Assembly (NCBI GenBank): GCA_910589395.1
Contig: CAJUTL010000003.1
Span: 1-64,000, forward strand
From: an uncultured Oscillospiraceae bacterium
GTDB lineage: Bacteria; Bacillota; Clostridia; Oscillospirales; Acutalibacteraceae
DNA: 64,000 nt
Direction: 5' to 3'
The notes under the pieces are model-generated. The model was not told the DNA's origin, did no database searches, and worked only from the letters and a program-made list of their open reading frames with translations. Shown in pieces: positions 7,292 through 16,866 of the stretch. How positions within the stretch are numbered: position 1 is the first letter of the stretch; each line of letters opens with the position of its first letter. Both the position numbers and the translations under genes were made by a program.

Positions 7292-9606
7292 GCCTCCTGC
7301 AAATGAGCCTGTCCGGCGCGGCCATGATTTTGGCGATCCTGCTGGTCCGAACGCTGGCTCTACAACGGCTGCCCAAGCGGCTATTCCCGGCGCTGTGGTG
7401 GCTGGTGCTGATCCGCCTGCTGGTACCATTTTCCCTGCCCGCGCCGTGCAGTGTGTACTCGCTTTTGAGCCGCCCCGTGCCGGTTGCGGTACACCAGCCC
7501 GGGCCAGTAATAGCGCCCCTCTCCCCTTCCGCTTGGGCGGGCGAAGCCACCGGAACGCCTACTGCTGTGGGCGGCGCTGCCGCAAGCGTTGACCCCTGGG
7601 TCGCGCTCTGGCTGGCAGGATTCTTGGTATGCTCCTGGTACTTTATGGCAGTCTATGTAAAATGCCGTCGGGAGTTCCGGGAGGCACTGCCTGTTCACAA
7701 CGACTATGTGAGTGTGTGGCTCCTGGAGCATAGGCTTCGCCGCCCGGTCACCGTCCGGCAGTCGGACAGAATAGCCGCACCGCTGACCTACGGTATCCTG
7801 CGCCCGGTGATACTCCTGCCCAAGTCAACGGACTGGGACGACAGGGAAACTTTAGGCTGCGTGCTGGCCCACGAGTGGGCGCATATCTGGCGGTTTGACG
7901 GACTTTTGAAGCTGGCGCTGGCTGCCGCGTTCTGCGTGCACTGGTTCAACCCGCTGGTCTGGGTCATGCTGTTCTTTGCCAACCTGGACATCGAGTTGGC
8001 CTGCGATGAAGCGGTACTCCGGCAACTGGGACAGGACATGAGGTCCGGGTACGCCATGGCGCTTATCCGCATGGAGGAGCGCAGAGGCGGGCCGCCCCTG
8101 ATAGGAAATTATTTCAGCAAAGCTCCTATTGAAGAAAGGATAAAATCAATTATGACTATTAAAAGGAAATCTATGATTGCGCTGGCTCTATCCATCTGCC
8201 TAATAGGCGGTACAGCGACAGTTTTTGCCACCTCCGCCAGCGCGGATAACAACAATAATAATGCACCCCAAACCAGCTATGTGGTGGAAAACAAAGATGC
8301 CGCCCTGGTCTCCTATACCGATGAAAACGGCACCACCTACTACAGCTTCGATGACGGAGAGACCTGGACCGCCATGACCGACGAGGAGTTCGCCGCAGCA
8401 TACCCCGAGCCGGAGGTCGAGTGGTGGACTGCCGCAGAATACGCCGCATGGTTAGAGAACGAGAAAAGGGATTTGCAGGATATGATCGGCTCAAAAGGTT
8501 GGACACAAAGCACCGGCTGGTTCACTTGGACCCAGGAGATGGTGGACGAGACAATAGCCGAGTACGAGGAAATTCTGAACATGATTGAGAGCGGCTATCT
8601 TGTCTCCAAGACCGTTGACGGAGATGAGAACACCATGCTGGTAATGAATCCGCTTGACAGAGTGGTTGGCAGCGCGGACTGGGAGAACGCCATAGAGGCA
8701 AAAGAGCAGTCCGATTTTTATGATGATACTTTCGACTACACGAGCCTTTTCGACGACTACAAGAGCTGCGGGCTTACCTTCCAGAACAGCGACGGCAACC
8801 TGTACTGGAACAGCCAGCGCGTGCGAATTTTTGTGGACGGCGCGGAGCATGGGGGCGGATGGGTTTCTCAGTATGAGCATTACGACCCGGAGGGCAGTAT
8901 TGATGTGCGGACCGTCCGGGAGCGGGTGGATAACGGCGACGGCAGCTACAACCTGATGGGGCCCCTGGTGCGGCTGGAGGAGTTTGAGCCTGAGCAGATG
9001 TTTTTGGAGGCCCTGGAGGGCCAGCGGTATGTGGGTGCTGAATTCCAGTACGAAGCTGAGCGCACTGCCCAGGAGCTGAAGCGGTACGAGAAGTTTGGGC
9101 TGACCTTTGATTCGAATGCCAATAGCCCAACAGGCAGCCTCTCCATGAGCTGGAACGGCCAGCCGGTGCGCAGCCTGTTCGACCCGGAACGCCAGCTGTG
9201 GGTGTGCAACAGCCTGGGTACGAAGGGCCTGGACCTGGAGGCCGTCTATGAGAATGGCGAGCTCACCGGCTTGCAGGAAAGCGCGGAGGATAAAAGTTTC
9301 GTGGAGAGCGGGGCGGTCATAAACGCTGAAGCCACCGCTACTGAAGGTACTGGCGACAGCTCCGGGGAGACCATTGCGGAGCGTATGGAGAAGTATGCGC
9401 CCTATGGGGTGAGCTATCAGGAGAAGGACGGCAAGAGGAGCATACGGTATGAAGGCAAGGCTGTAGACAGCTTTACGGACATGAGGCCGGGAGGCGGTGT
9501 GTTCTCTGTTAAGTCTACGGATGGCGGGGAGATCGCTCTGGTTACGGTTTATGATGGGGATGGGAAGCTAAAGGGCGTTAAAGCTATGCTGTCGTATCGT
9601 TTTTAA
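7288..9606 (+). CDS. BlaR1-like M56 family membrane metalloprotease sensor
   Basis: 772 residues. The N-terminal 250 carry several membrane helices and the zinc-protease motif HEWAH (195-199) with a downstream IELACDEAV, as in BlaR1/MecR1. A further helix (KSMIALALSICLIGG, about 294-308) leads to a long outer part of about 460 residues. That part is not a penicillin-binding domain. It contains three repeats of about 65-70 residues at roughly 486-550, 595-663 and 696-766. Each has a YxxxGL(T/S)(F/Y) start and a later GxxVxSF-like turn. The partner is the BlaI-type repressor just upstream. The sensed ligand is unknown; cell-envelope stress or an antibiotic is plausible by family. Confidence 0.87.
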   Translation: MSLLQMSLSGAAMILAILLVRTLALQRLPKRLFPALWWLVLIRLLVPFSLPAPCSVYSLLSRPVPVAVHQPGPVIAPLSPSAWAGEATGTPTAVGGAAASVDPWVALWLAGFLVCSWYFMAVYVKCRREFREALPVHNDYVSVWLLEHRLRRPVTVRQSDRIAAPLTYGILRPVILLPKSTDWDDRETLGCVLAHEWAHIWRFDGLLKLALAAAFCVHWFNPLVWVMLFFANLDIELACDEAVLRQLGQDMRSGYAMALIRMEERRGGPPLIGNYFSKAPIEERIKSIMTIKRKSMIALALSICLIGGTATVFATSASADNNNNNAPQTSYVVENKDAALVSYTDENGTTYYSFDDGETWTAMTDEEFAAAYPEPEVEWWTAAEYAAWLENEKRDLQDMIGSKGWTQSTGWFTWTQEMVDETIAEYEEILNMIESGYLVSKTVDGDENTMLVMNPLDRVVGSADWENAIEAKEQSDFYDDTFDYTSLFDDYKSCGLTFQNSDGNLYWNSQRVRIFVDGAEHGGGWVSQYEHYDPEGSIDVRTVRERVDNGDGSYNLMGPLVRLEEFEPEQMFLEALEGQRYVGAEFQYEAERTAQELKRYEKFGLTFDSNANSPTGSLSMSWNGQPVRSLFDPERQLWVCNSLGTKGLDLEAVYENGELTGLQESAEDKSFVESGAVINAEATATEGTGDSSGETIAERMEKYAPYGVSYQEKDGKRSIRYEGKAVDSFTDMRPGGGVFSVKSTDGGEIALVTVYDGDGKLKGVKAMLSYRF

Positions 9607-9639
9607 GACTTTGAAAAAGTAAATGGTACGATTTGGAAA

Positions 9640-10070
9640 TGCTTTCTTTGTTTAGCGGCGCAGATTTTGAGAAAGGAATTGCTGCTTGATACAGCTCGAT
9701 TTCCATATTACCATTATAAAATAAATGGCTTTTCCCTTCTAAAAAGCTTTGAATTATAATCGCAAAACTGGCCTGTTTTGCGCCCCGGACTTTTGAATAT
9801 TATCAATAAATCATAAAGCTTCTCAGGGCGCAAGTTTCAGAAACACAAACCACTCAACCGTGCGGAAATTCGGTTGGTACATGCCCACTCATGCTTTTTC
9901 CAAACGTTCATTTATGAATGTTTATCCACCTCCAAAATCACGTACTGAGGGGTGAGCGCGTCCCGGTGGGGGGGAGGTCTCCAGTGGAGACCGAGCTGAC
10001 AGGTGAAAATTGAATCCTTCTGCCCTGCCAAAGAAAGCCGAAAAAGCAGTTGCTTCTTCGGCTTTCTTCT
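9640..10070 (+). repeat. Element right-end relic (copy C) with decayed tRNA-Trp end and own terminator
   Basis: The 580 bases between the M56 gene and the GH2 gene hold no credible gene. In order they show GCTTTCTTTGTTTAGCGGCG plus CAGATTTTGAG (9641-9671), ATCAATAAATCAT (9802), AACACAAACCACTCAAC, then a decayed tRNA-Trp 3' half (9930-10030). In this tRNA copy the T loop is interrupted by an insertion that includes the hairpin GGTCTCC/GGAGACC at 9976-9992. A terminator AAGAAAGCCGAA / TTCGGCTTTCTT (10031-10068) follows directly. Same design as the copies at 6036-6370 and 32440-32715. Confidence 0.6.
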
Positions 10071-10186
10071 GTGGGTGCAAATGGCTCTAAACTGCGGCAT
10101 GCGGAGCGTGCTGAGGGGTGAGCGAGCGCAGAAAGTCATGGCTTTCTTGGCGCATCTGGTGATATTGACATCGGTGTCGGCGCTCT

Positions 10187-12634
10187 CTACATAACCATAT
10201 TCAATGCCTTTACCTCCAAATTCTCTTTCCCCATTACATCCCCCTGCACGACTGTGATCTGCTTGGACTCCCCAGCGGACAGATCAAACCAGTTGTCGGA
10301 GAACAGGCAGTCTCCCTGGACCGTATCCAGCATGACGGCCTTTGCGTACCGGTCGGCTGTTACGGTAATTTCCTGTCCGCTCACCTCCAGGCTGATATTT
10401 AGGGGCTCAAAGTGGTATTCCTTCGGCAGACAGAACAGGGCTGTTTCGCTGCTTAAGGGGACGTCGTATTTATCATGCAGCGTGTACTCCAGATATGACC
10501 CGTCCCGGTGGTTTTTCAGGTCCTCGGCGAAGTTCAGGCTGTATGCCAGTATGCTCTCTCCTACTGGTACCGTCAGGGGCTTTTCACCAGCCTTTGCGAC
10601 CATTCCCAAGTTATCCCGCAGTTTCCACAGGACTTTCCCTGAAAACCCTTTCCCACTCTGATTTGACAGCCACAGCTCCGCGCGGCTGTCTTCCACTTTT
10701 GCGCTGAGCAGCACGGGCGCAAAGAAACGTTTTATAAAATATTGCAGGGCCTTCCAGCGCCCAAAATAGTCCACCCCCGACCAGGACACCACCGGCCAGC
10801 AGTCGTTATACTGCCAGACGATCGTCCCGCGATTAAAGGCGCTCTGGCGACGGTAAGTTTCGGCTGTGAACTTCATGATCTCCGCGGCCATCAGCTGGGA
10901 CAGATATACATAATCCCCGAAATCCTCCGGAACGGTGTAGTCTCTGCCCATGTATTCCTCAATGGTCTCGTTACCGTTTTTGCACTTCTGGTGGGCGTAC
11001 ATCACCGGCGAATCCGGCCGCATATCCTCCTGCACACAAAATTCTTTTATCGTTTTCATGGATGGGTAGCTTTGGAAACCCACCTCCGACAGCATTCGGG
11101 CAGGGATCTTCGCCATGACCTGATAAGGCAAATTGCCCACATATTGCAGATAGAAGTGCATATCTCCGTTGGTAATCATATCCTTGATGGAGCCCTCCAC
11201 CCCTTCCGGCAGGGAGGGCGAGGACGACACATATGGTATCTGCGGGGCATATTCAATGCTGGTCTCTTTCAGCAGCTGCCGGAAAAGCCGGTCATAATTG
11301 TCCGTCAGCACCTGAACCATTTTGTCTGTAAGGGCGCCGCTTAAGCTGCCGAAGGTTCCCATCAGAGCTTTGCCAATGGGGTCGTTGGGATCGGTCATGC
11401 ACTGCTGGACCAGCCCAATCTCGTTGTTGCCGCAAAGCACCAGCAAGCTTGGGTGGCTTGCCATCATTTTGACCTGCTGCTCCGCTTCCATACGGATATT
11501 TTCGCAGAACGCATCATCTGCCGGGTAAGGGCGGCAGGCGAACATGAAGTCCATGTATACTAATACCCCCGCGCGGTCACACAGCTCAAAAAACAGCTCC
11601 GGCGGATAGTAGGCCCCACCCCACACCCGTATGCAGTTCAGGTTGGAGCGCAGCGCGTTGTCCACCAGCCGTTTCCAACGTTCTGGGGTGGATCGGCCCA
11701 GGAACGCGTCTTCGATGACCATTGCCTGCCCCCTGATATAGACGGGCCGGCCGTTGATTTTGAACGAATAGTCGCAGCAGCCGTCCGGTTGGCGGGAACG
11801 GTCCAGCTCCACCGTGCGCAGGCCAATATGCTTTTCCAGGGCATCAAGCGCCCTGCCGTCCTTTTGGGCTGTGATACGCACGGTGTAAAGCGGCTGCTCC
11901 CCAAAACCTACCGGCTGCCATAGCCGGGGATTTTCTAGTTTCACCTGAAAAGCTCCATTTCCCGCTCCTATGAGATTTCCTTCCGGATCCAATACCTCGC
12001 CGCGCAGCATTACATTCTCGTCCCACACCTCTGCCTCCGGGGCGATGTCCAGAGTAACCCGGCCCGGCGTATGGTCTTGCACGATGCTGATCCAATCCAG
12101 CCGGGCCCCGTTAAATGCCTCTATGCTGATGTCCCGCCAGATGCCGCTGTCCGGCAAGGACAGGCCCCAGTCCCAGCCATACATACAGGCAGCTTTACGT
12201 AGTCCTGTGGGAAAGCTGCCCATTCCAGACCCTTCCAGCCCGGCGGTGGGAGAGCGGAACAGAACGGACAACGTATTTTCCCCGGCACGAAGCCTCCCCT
12301 TCACGTCAAACCGATACATTCGGTGCATATTATCGGTCTCGGCCAAGCGCTCCCCGTTCAGGGTGATTTCAGCCAGGGTATCCAAGCCGTCGCAGCGCAG
12401 GTATACACGGTCATGGGCCAGCAGCTCAGCCTCCACGTGGAATGCCCTGCTGAACACATAGTCTTTGTCGAACACAGGCAGCACCTTTGTTTCGTTATCC
12501 CGCCAATAGGGGTCTGGAATTTTCTCCGCCGCCAGCATGGCCTCCGCCACCGTGCCGGGAACATTTGCGGGGAGTGTTTCGCTTTCCCCTAAAACGCACA
12601 TCTGCCATAACCCATTCAGATCGATCGCTTTCAC
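10187..12634 (-). CDS. GH2 beta-mannosidase-type glycoside hydrolase
   Basis: About 815 residues of glycoside hydrolase family 2, beta-mannosidase subgroup. An N-terminal sugar-binding sandwich starts with DLNGLWQM and contains GWDWGLSLPDSGIWRDI. A TIM barrel follows with acid/base Glu in CGNNE (residue 405) and nucleophile Glu in MLSEVGFQSYPS (residue 517). C-terminal sandwich domains complete it. There is no signal peptide, so cleavage of imported beta-mannosides is likely. A GTG start at 12634 is chosen because GGAGGG lies six bases upstream; the ATG at 12667 lacks such a site. It is divergent from an AraC regulator about 100 bases away, a probable local regulator. Confidence 0.9.
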   Translation of the reverse strand: MKAIDLNGLWQMCVLGESETLPANVPGTVAEAMLAAEKIPDPYWRDNETKVLPVFDKDYVFSRAFHVEAELLAHDRVYLRCDGLDTLAEITLNGERLAETDNMHRMYRFDVKGRLRAGENTLSVLFRSPTAGLEGSGMGSFPTGLRKAACMYGWDWGLSLPDSGIWRDISIEAFNGARLDWISIVQDHTPGRVTLDIAPEAEVWDENVMLRGEVLDPEGNLIGAGNGAFQVKLENPRLWQPVGFGEQPLYTVRITAQKDGRALDALEKHIGLRTVELDRSRQPDGCCDYSFKINGRPVYIRGQAMVIEDAFLGRSTPERWKRLVDNALRSNLNCIRVWGGAYYPPELFFELCDRAGVLVYMDFMFACRPYPADDAFCENIRMEAEQQVKMMASHPSLLVLCGNNEIGLVQQCMTDPNDPIGKALMGTFGSLSGALTDKMVQVLTDNYDRLFRQLLKETSIEYAPQIPYVSSSPSLPEGVEGSIKDMITNGDMHFYLQYVGNLPYQVMAKIPARMLSEVGFQSYPSMKTIKEFCVQEDMRPDSPVMYAHQKCKNGNETIEEYMGRDYTVPEDFGDYVYLSQLMAAEIMKFTAETYRRQSAFNRGTIVWQYNDCWPVVSWSGVDYFGRWKALQYFIKRFFAPVLLSAKVEDSRAELWLSNQSGKGFSGKVLWKLRDNLGMVAKAGEKPLTVPVGESILAYSLNFAEDLKNHRDGSYLEYTLHDKYDVPLSSETALFCLPKEYHFEPLNISLEVSGQEITVTADRYAKAVMLDTVQGDCLFSDNWFDLSAGESKQITVVQGDVMGKENLEVKALNMVM

Positions 12635-12735
12635 CGTTATCCCTCCGTTCAGATTTATTGCTTGCATTATAGTGGAGAAAGAATTATAGTAAGAGCATAA
12701 ATCTGAGATTTCTGATATATTTATGAGGTGATTTT
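12635..12735. promoter_or_regulatory. Divergent control region of GH2 and AraC genes
   Basis: About 100 AT-rich bases. Two TATAAT sequences read on the minus strand toward the GH2 gene, but no clear -35 accompanies them, which fits activator dependence. A near-perfect dyad AAATCTGAGATTT lies at 12699-12711 and could be the AraC-type binding site. GAGGTGA just before the GTG at 12736 serves the regulator. Confidence 0.45.
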
Positions 12736-13461
12736 GTGGCGATCTGCGACGCGAAAAAGGCGGCTGAGTCTTTGATACTCAGCGGCTTTCGCCATCATGA
12801 TCCGGAAGAAGAAACTCTGCTCATTGAGCACTATCTCACAGGAGGCGCCGAGGAAGAACTTCTTCCCTATCTGGAGCACTCGAAAAGCTATTTCGACGTT
12901 ATGGCCCCCCAACGGCTGCGGGCCATGAAGAACGGTGTCATCGTCCTGGTGGCGTTAGTGTGCCGGGCGGCGATTCGGCTGGGGCTGGATCCGGAGGAGA
13001 GCTACTCCCTCAGCGATTACTATCTGTATACCGTAGAGAACTGCCAATTGAAAGAGGATGTGGAACTGCTCTCTATCCAGGCGCTCAGGCACTACGCGGC
13101 GCTGGTGCAGGCCCTGGAAACGAAGGCTTACACCCAACCGGTGGCAAAATCAATTCGTTTCATGCAAGCCAATTTGTACGGGCGCTGTACGGTGGAAGCC
13201 GCGGCTTCCCACGCTGGGCTGAACCCACAGTATTTTTCCGGGCTGTTCAAGCGGGAAACCGGCCTGCCTCCCAGCCAATATATCCGGGAAAAGAAGCTGG
13301 ACGAAGCCGCAAGATTACTGCGGCAGGGAAAGCACCTTGTATTTGAGATTGCGGAAATGCTGGGATTTTCCAGTTCCTCACATTTTGAGCGGGCGTTTAA
13401 GGATAAGTTCGGAATGACGGCAAAGCAATTTGCTAAGGCGGAGGGTGTCAGACCGAGGTAA
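12736..13461 (+). CDS. AraC family transcriptional regulator
   Basis: 241 residues. The C-terminal 100 form the double helix-turn-helix of the AraC family (AKSIRFMQANLYGRCTVEAA, HAGLNPQYFSGLFKRETGLP, and IAEMLGFSSSSHFERAFKDK). The N-terminal 130 residues have no cupin pattern that I recognise and resemble the alpha-helical sensor part of other clostridial AraC regulators. A GTG start is used with GAGGTGA upstream. It is divergent from the GH2 beta-mannosidase gene and probably activates it. Confidence 0.85.
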   Translation: MAICDAKKAAESLILSGFRHHDPEEETLLIEHYLTGGAEEELLPYLEHSKSYFDVMAPQRLRAMKNGVIVLVALVCRAAIRLGLDPEESYSLSDYYLYTVENCQLKEDVELLSIQALRHYAALVQALETKAYTQPVAKSIRFMQANLYGRCTVEAAASHAGLNPQYFSGLFKRETGLPPSQYIREKKLDEAARLLRQGKHLVFEIAEMLGFSSSSHFERAFKDKFGMTAKQFAKAEGVRPR

Positions 13462-13520
13462 TCAGTTTTTGGATTTATAAGATAACAAGCAAAAAAGCAG
13501 CAAGGAGATTGCCTAGGAAA

Positions 13521-13874
13521 ATGGGTTTAAAAAGGTTTCTGAGCACGGGATTACCTATATTAGCGGGCACTGCTGCTGTATTAGCCGCTGTGGGTAATTA
13601 TGATGAATTGGGTACCTTCCTAAAAAACGCCGCAGACGAAGAACTGGATACGGAACGAGAAAAAGTGAGACTTGATTCCTGCAATCCTGGCCTTGATGAA
13701 CAATATCGAATCAGGTGCCATGAAAAGCTGAAAGGATATGCCGCAAGCGCGGCATATCCTTTTTTACAGCGACGAAAATCCTTTCGGTCTGTTTCCAAAT
13801 TGGTTTCCCGGTATAAGCGGCGCAATGATCTGATGAGAAGAAACCGATTGCTTTATTTCCCGCTTTCTCCATAG
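13521..13874 (+). CDS. Doubtful small ORF
   Basis: An open frame of about 117 codons from ATG 13521 that begins MGLKRFLSTGLPILAGTA, which could be a membrane segment, followed by a charged stretch. No family is recognised. The ribosome site (AAGGAG at 13501) is either too close to a TTG at 13509 or too far from this ATG. A strong terminator lies inside the frame at 13731-13765 and the end overlaps asnB. If a gene exists, only the part before the hairpin is likely to be meaningful. Confidence 0.22.
   Translation: MGLKRFLSTGLPILAGTAAVLAAVGNYDELGTFLKNAADEELDTEREKVRLDSCNPGLDEQYRIRCHEKLKGYAASAAYPFLQRRKSFRSVSKLVSRYKRRNDLMRRNRLLYFPLSP
13731..13765 (+). terminator. Intrinsic terminator downstream of the AraC gene
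   Basis: Perfect 14-bp stem AAAGGATATGCCGC / GCGGCATATCCTTT with loop AAGC, ending in a T run. It would end rightward transcription from the AraC gene before the convergent asnB gene. Confidence 0.8.
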
Positions 13875-15436
13875 TTGGAAAGCACACGGGCGGAAGGGTC
13901 GTTGACCTCACAGCCTTTCCAGCTGCGGTTTGGCATCCAGAAATCGGAGATCATTTCGGCCTGGCCCGGGTAGCTTTCCTCGAAAATTTCACGATACAAA
14001 AGGCTTTCTTTGGTAAAGGGCCTGCCGTGAGAATAGCCTTGCCGCTTTTCCTCAAATTCCCTGTCGGTGTAGACGCTTTCCGCCAGCGCTTTCAAATCGT
14101 CCACCATGGAATGGCCCACCGCGTCGGAAAAGGCCGCCTTCTGCCGCCAGAGAATTTCCTCCGGCAAAAGCTTATCGTTCTCAAAAGCCTTTCGCAGCAG
14201 ATATTTCCCCATGCCGTAGGTGTTTGTTTTCAAAGCGGGGTCTATACTCATCACATACCGCACAAATTCCAGATCGCCAAAGGGGACCCGGGCTTCCAAA
14301 GAGTTTACGGAGATACAGCGGTCGGCGCGGAGCACATCGTACTGGTGCAGTTCTCTGACGCGTTTTTGCGCCTCCTGCTGAAAGGCTTCCGGTGAGGGGG
14401 CAAAATCCGTATATTTATAGCCGAACAGCTCGTCGCTGATCTCTCCCGTAAGCAGCACCCGCACGTCCGTCTGCTCATGGATCGCCTTGCAGCACAGGTA
14501 CATGCCCATGCTGGCCCGGATGGTGGTGATATCCCAGGTCCCCAGCAGGGAGATCACCGTTTTCAGGTTGTTCAGCACGTCCTGCCGGGTCATATAGACC
14601 TCTGTATGCTCAGCGCCTATGAAATCCGCTGTTTGGCGGGCATACTTCAGGTCGATGGCGTCCCTGTCCATGCCGATGGCAAAGGTTCGGATCGGCTTTT
14701 TCAAGAGCCGGGAAGCAATTCCGCAGACAAGGCTTGAATCGAGGCCGCCGGAAAGCAGAAAGCCCAAGGGGGCGTCGGCGTCCAGGCGCTTTTCCACCCC
14801 CGCGATGAGTCTTTCCCGAATTCCGGTGCAGATGGCGTCGAGACCGCCGCTTACGGTTTCTGTGGAGGCGGATGGATCGGCGTAGCGGGTGAACGAACCG
14901 TTCGCGTAATAGCAGCCGGGGGGGAAAGGACGGATCGCTTCGACTAAGCCCATCAGATTTTTCGGCTCGCTGGCGAAGGCCATGGCGCCGCTGTCAAGCG
15001 TTCCATAATAGAGGGGACGAATGCCGATGGGGTCCCTGGCGGCGATCCAGTCCTGCTTTTCGCCATCGTACAGGATCAGTGCAAATTCCGCGTCCAGCAT
15101 GGAAAACATATTTACGCCGTATTCCCGGTAGAGGGGTAGAAGGATCTCGCAGTCGGAGCCGCTTTGAAAGCGATAGCCCGCCTGCTCCAGCATTTTCTTT
15201 TTGGGGCGGAAGCCGTAAAGCTCTCCGTTGCAGACCACCGCATTCTTTCCCAGATGAAAGGGCTGCATGCCGCTTTCTTCAAGCCCCATGATGGCGAGGC
15301 GCTGAAAGCCAAGACAGCCCTTTCCCGCATTTTCAAGCCGTTCCATATCCGGCCCTCTGGAATGGGTGCGGGCAAAGCAGCGCTTCAGCTGCTTCTCAGG
15401 GACGCTTTGCTCTGTGAATCCGAGAATGGAGCACAT
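13853..15436 (-). CDS. asnB: Asparagine synthase (glutamine-hydrolysing)
   Basis: About 527 residues. The start at 15436 puts Cys directly after Met (MCSILGFTE), as required for the N-terminal nucleophile of class II glutamine amidotransferases; AGGAGA lies just upstream. The amidotransferase part shows SRGPDMERL and VVCNGELYG. The synthetase part shows the pyrophosphate loop LLSGGLDSSLV and later LLTGEISDELFGY. It makes Asn from Asp with ATP and glutamine. It is the last gene of a leftward operon glnA(III)-amtB-purF-asnB, 17 bases behind purF. This context suggests control by nitrogen status. Confidence 0.93.
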   Translation of the reverse strand: MCSILGFTEQSVPEKQLKRCFARTHSRGPDMERLENAGKGCLGFQRLAIMGLEESGMQPFHLGKNAVVCNGELYGFRPKKKMLEQAGYRFQSGSDCEILLPLYREYGVNMFSMLDAEFALILYDGEKQDWIAARDPIGIRPLYYGTLDSGAMAFASEPKNLMGLVEAIRPFPPGCYYANGSFTRYADPSASTETVSGGLDAICTGIRERLIAGVEKRLDADAPLGFLLSGGLDSSLVCGIASRLLKKPIRTFAIGMDRDAIDLKYARQTADFIGAEHTEVYMTRQDVLNNLKTVISLLGTWDITTIRASMGMYLCCKAIHEQTDVRVLLTGEISDELFGYKYTDFAPSPEAFQQEAQKRVRELHQYDVLRADRCISVNSLEARVPFGDLEFVRYVMSIDPALKTNTYGMGKYLLRKAFENDKLLPEEILWRQKAAFSDAVGHSMVDDLKALAESVYTDREFEEKRQGYSHGRPFTKESLLYREIFEESYPGQAEMISDFWMPNRSWKGCEVNDPSARVLSNYGESGK

Positions 15437-15453
15437 AGGCGTTCTCCTTTCTG

Positions 15454-16866
15454 TCAATCTACGATTTTTCCCTCAAATCTTGCTTTCTCTCCATGAGCAG
15501 GCACCGCGGTGGGATATCCGCCACCGAAACAGGCGGTGCAAAGTCCTTCCGGGGAAAACTGTCTAACACTGTCAAGGCTGAGATATCCCAAACTGTCCGC
15601 GCCGATGAGCTTTGCAATTTCTTCCGGAGTGTGGCGGTTCGCAATGAGATTTTCCGGGCTGTCGATGTCGGTGCCGTACCAACAGGGCGCCGTAAAGGGC
15701 GGAGCGCACACACGCATATGCACCTCCGCCGCTCCGGCTCTTCGAAGCTGGGCGATGATCCGTTTGCTGGTTGTGCCGCGAACAATGCTGTCGTCGATCA
15801 ATACCACCCGCTTTCCCGTTACCACCGAACTGATGGGATTGAGCTTCAAATCCACTCCCGCTTCCCGCAGCTCCTGCGTGGGAGCAATAAAGGTGCGGCC
15901 GATATACTTGTTTTTGGTAAAGCCCATTGCATAGGGAATGCCGGATCCTCTGGCGTAACCAATGGCGGCGTCCAGGCCGGAATCGGGTACGCCTATGACT
16001 AAATCGGCAGCCGCGGGGTGTTCCTTCGCAAGCAGCAGGCCCGCGTTCTGCCTTGCCAGCGTGACGCTTACGCCGTCTATGATGGAATCGGGACGGGAAA
16101 AGTAGATGTATTCAAAGGCGCAAAGTGTTTTTGGGCAGCTTCCGAGGGGACGGATGCTGCTGCGCACGGCTCCCTTTTCCGCCACGATGATCTCGCCGGG
16201 GAGAACGTCACGGACAAAGGCGGCCCCAACAGCGTCCAGCGCACAGCTTTCGGAAGCGAATACAATCGCGCCGTCCTCCCGCTTTCCCATACAGAGCGGC
16301 CGGAAGCCGTGAGGATCTCTGACGGCAATGAGCTTTCGGGAGGAGGAGATCACCAGGGAGTAGGCCCCGTCGATCCTGCGCATGGCTCTGCTTACCGCTT
16401 CCTCAATGCTTCCGCAGCGCAGGCGTTCCTGAACGGTAAGATAGGCGATTACCTCCGAATCTGTCGTGGTATGAAAGATCGATCCGTTTTCTTCCAGCTC
16501 CTTACGCAGTTCAAAGGCATTGACAAGATTTCCATTGTGGCACAGTGCCATGCGCCCCTTGTGGTGATTGATCAGCAAAGGCTGAACGTTCCGCTTTCGG
16601 TCCGCTCCGGTGGTGGCGTACCGCACGTGCCCTACGGCGATCGTTCCCATGCCCAGCTCTTTGAGCCGGACGGAAGAAAAGATGTCGCTGACCAGGCCTG
16701 CTTCCCGGCAGGCGGTAAACACCCCATGGTCGTTGACTACAATCCCGGCGCTTTCCTGCCCCCGGTGCTGCAAGGCTGTCAGACCGTAATAGGTCAATGT
16801 GCTCAAGTCGCGGGATTCCGGGGCGCAAATCCCAAACACACCGCATTCCTCATTGAGCTTTCTCAT
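15454..16866 (-). CDS. purF: Amidophosphoribosyltransferase
   Basis: 470 residues: glutamine PRPP amidotransferase, first committed step of purine synthesis. A short propeptide MRKLNEE precedes the catalytic Cys8 (ECGVFG). The glutaminase motif ALCHNGNLVN and the PRPP loop VVLIDDSIVRGTT are intact. Cysteines in CAFEYIYF, APPFTAPCWYG and CTACFGGGYP fit the Fe-S ligands of the Bacillus-type enzyme. The ATG overlaps the stop of the ammonium-channel gene. Placement in a nitrogen-assimilation operon instead of a pur operon is unusual. It may be a second, nitrogen-tuned copy; a pur operon elsewhere cannot be checked here. Confidence 0.93.
   Translation of the reverse strand: MRKLNEECGVFGICAPESRDLSTLTYYGLTALQHRGQESAGIVVNDHGVFTACREAGLVSDIFSSVRLKELGMGTIAVGHVRYATTGADRKRNVQPLLINHHKGRMALCHNGNLVNAFELRKELEENGSIFHTTTDSEVIAYLTVQERLRCGSIEEAVSRAMRRIDGAYSLVISSSRKLIAVRDPHGFRPLCMGKREDGAIVFASESCALDAVGAAFVRDVLPGEIIVAEKGAVRSSIRPLGSCPKTLCAFEYIYFSRPDSIIDGVSVTLARQNAGLLLAKEHPAAADLVIGVPDSGLDAAIGYARGSGIPYAMGFTKNKYIGRTFIAPTQELREAGVDLKLNPISSVVTGKRVVLIDDSIVRGTTSKRIIAQLRRAGAAEVHMRVCAPPFTAPCWYGTDIDSPENLIANRHTPEEIAKLIGADSLGYLSLDSVRQFSPEGLCTACFGGGYPTAVPAHGEKARFEGKIVD

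Noticed and set aside
7288-9606. Beta-lactam resistance sensor BlaR1 proper
   Set aside because: The outer domain lacks the SxxK and KTG motifs of penicillin-binding sensors, and no beta-lactamase or PBP gene is nearby.
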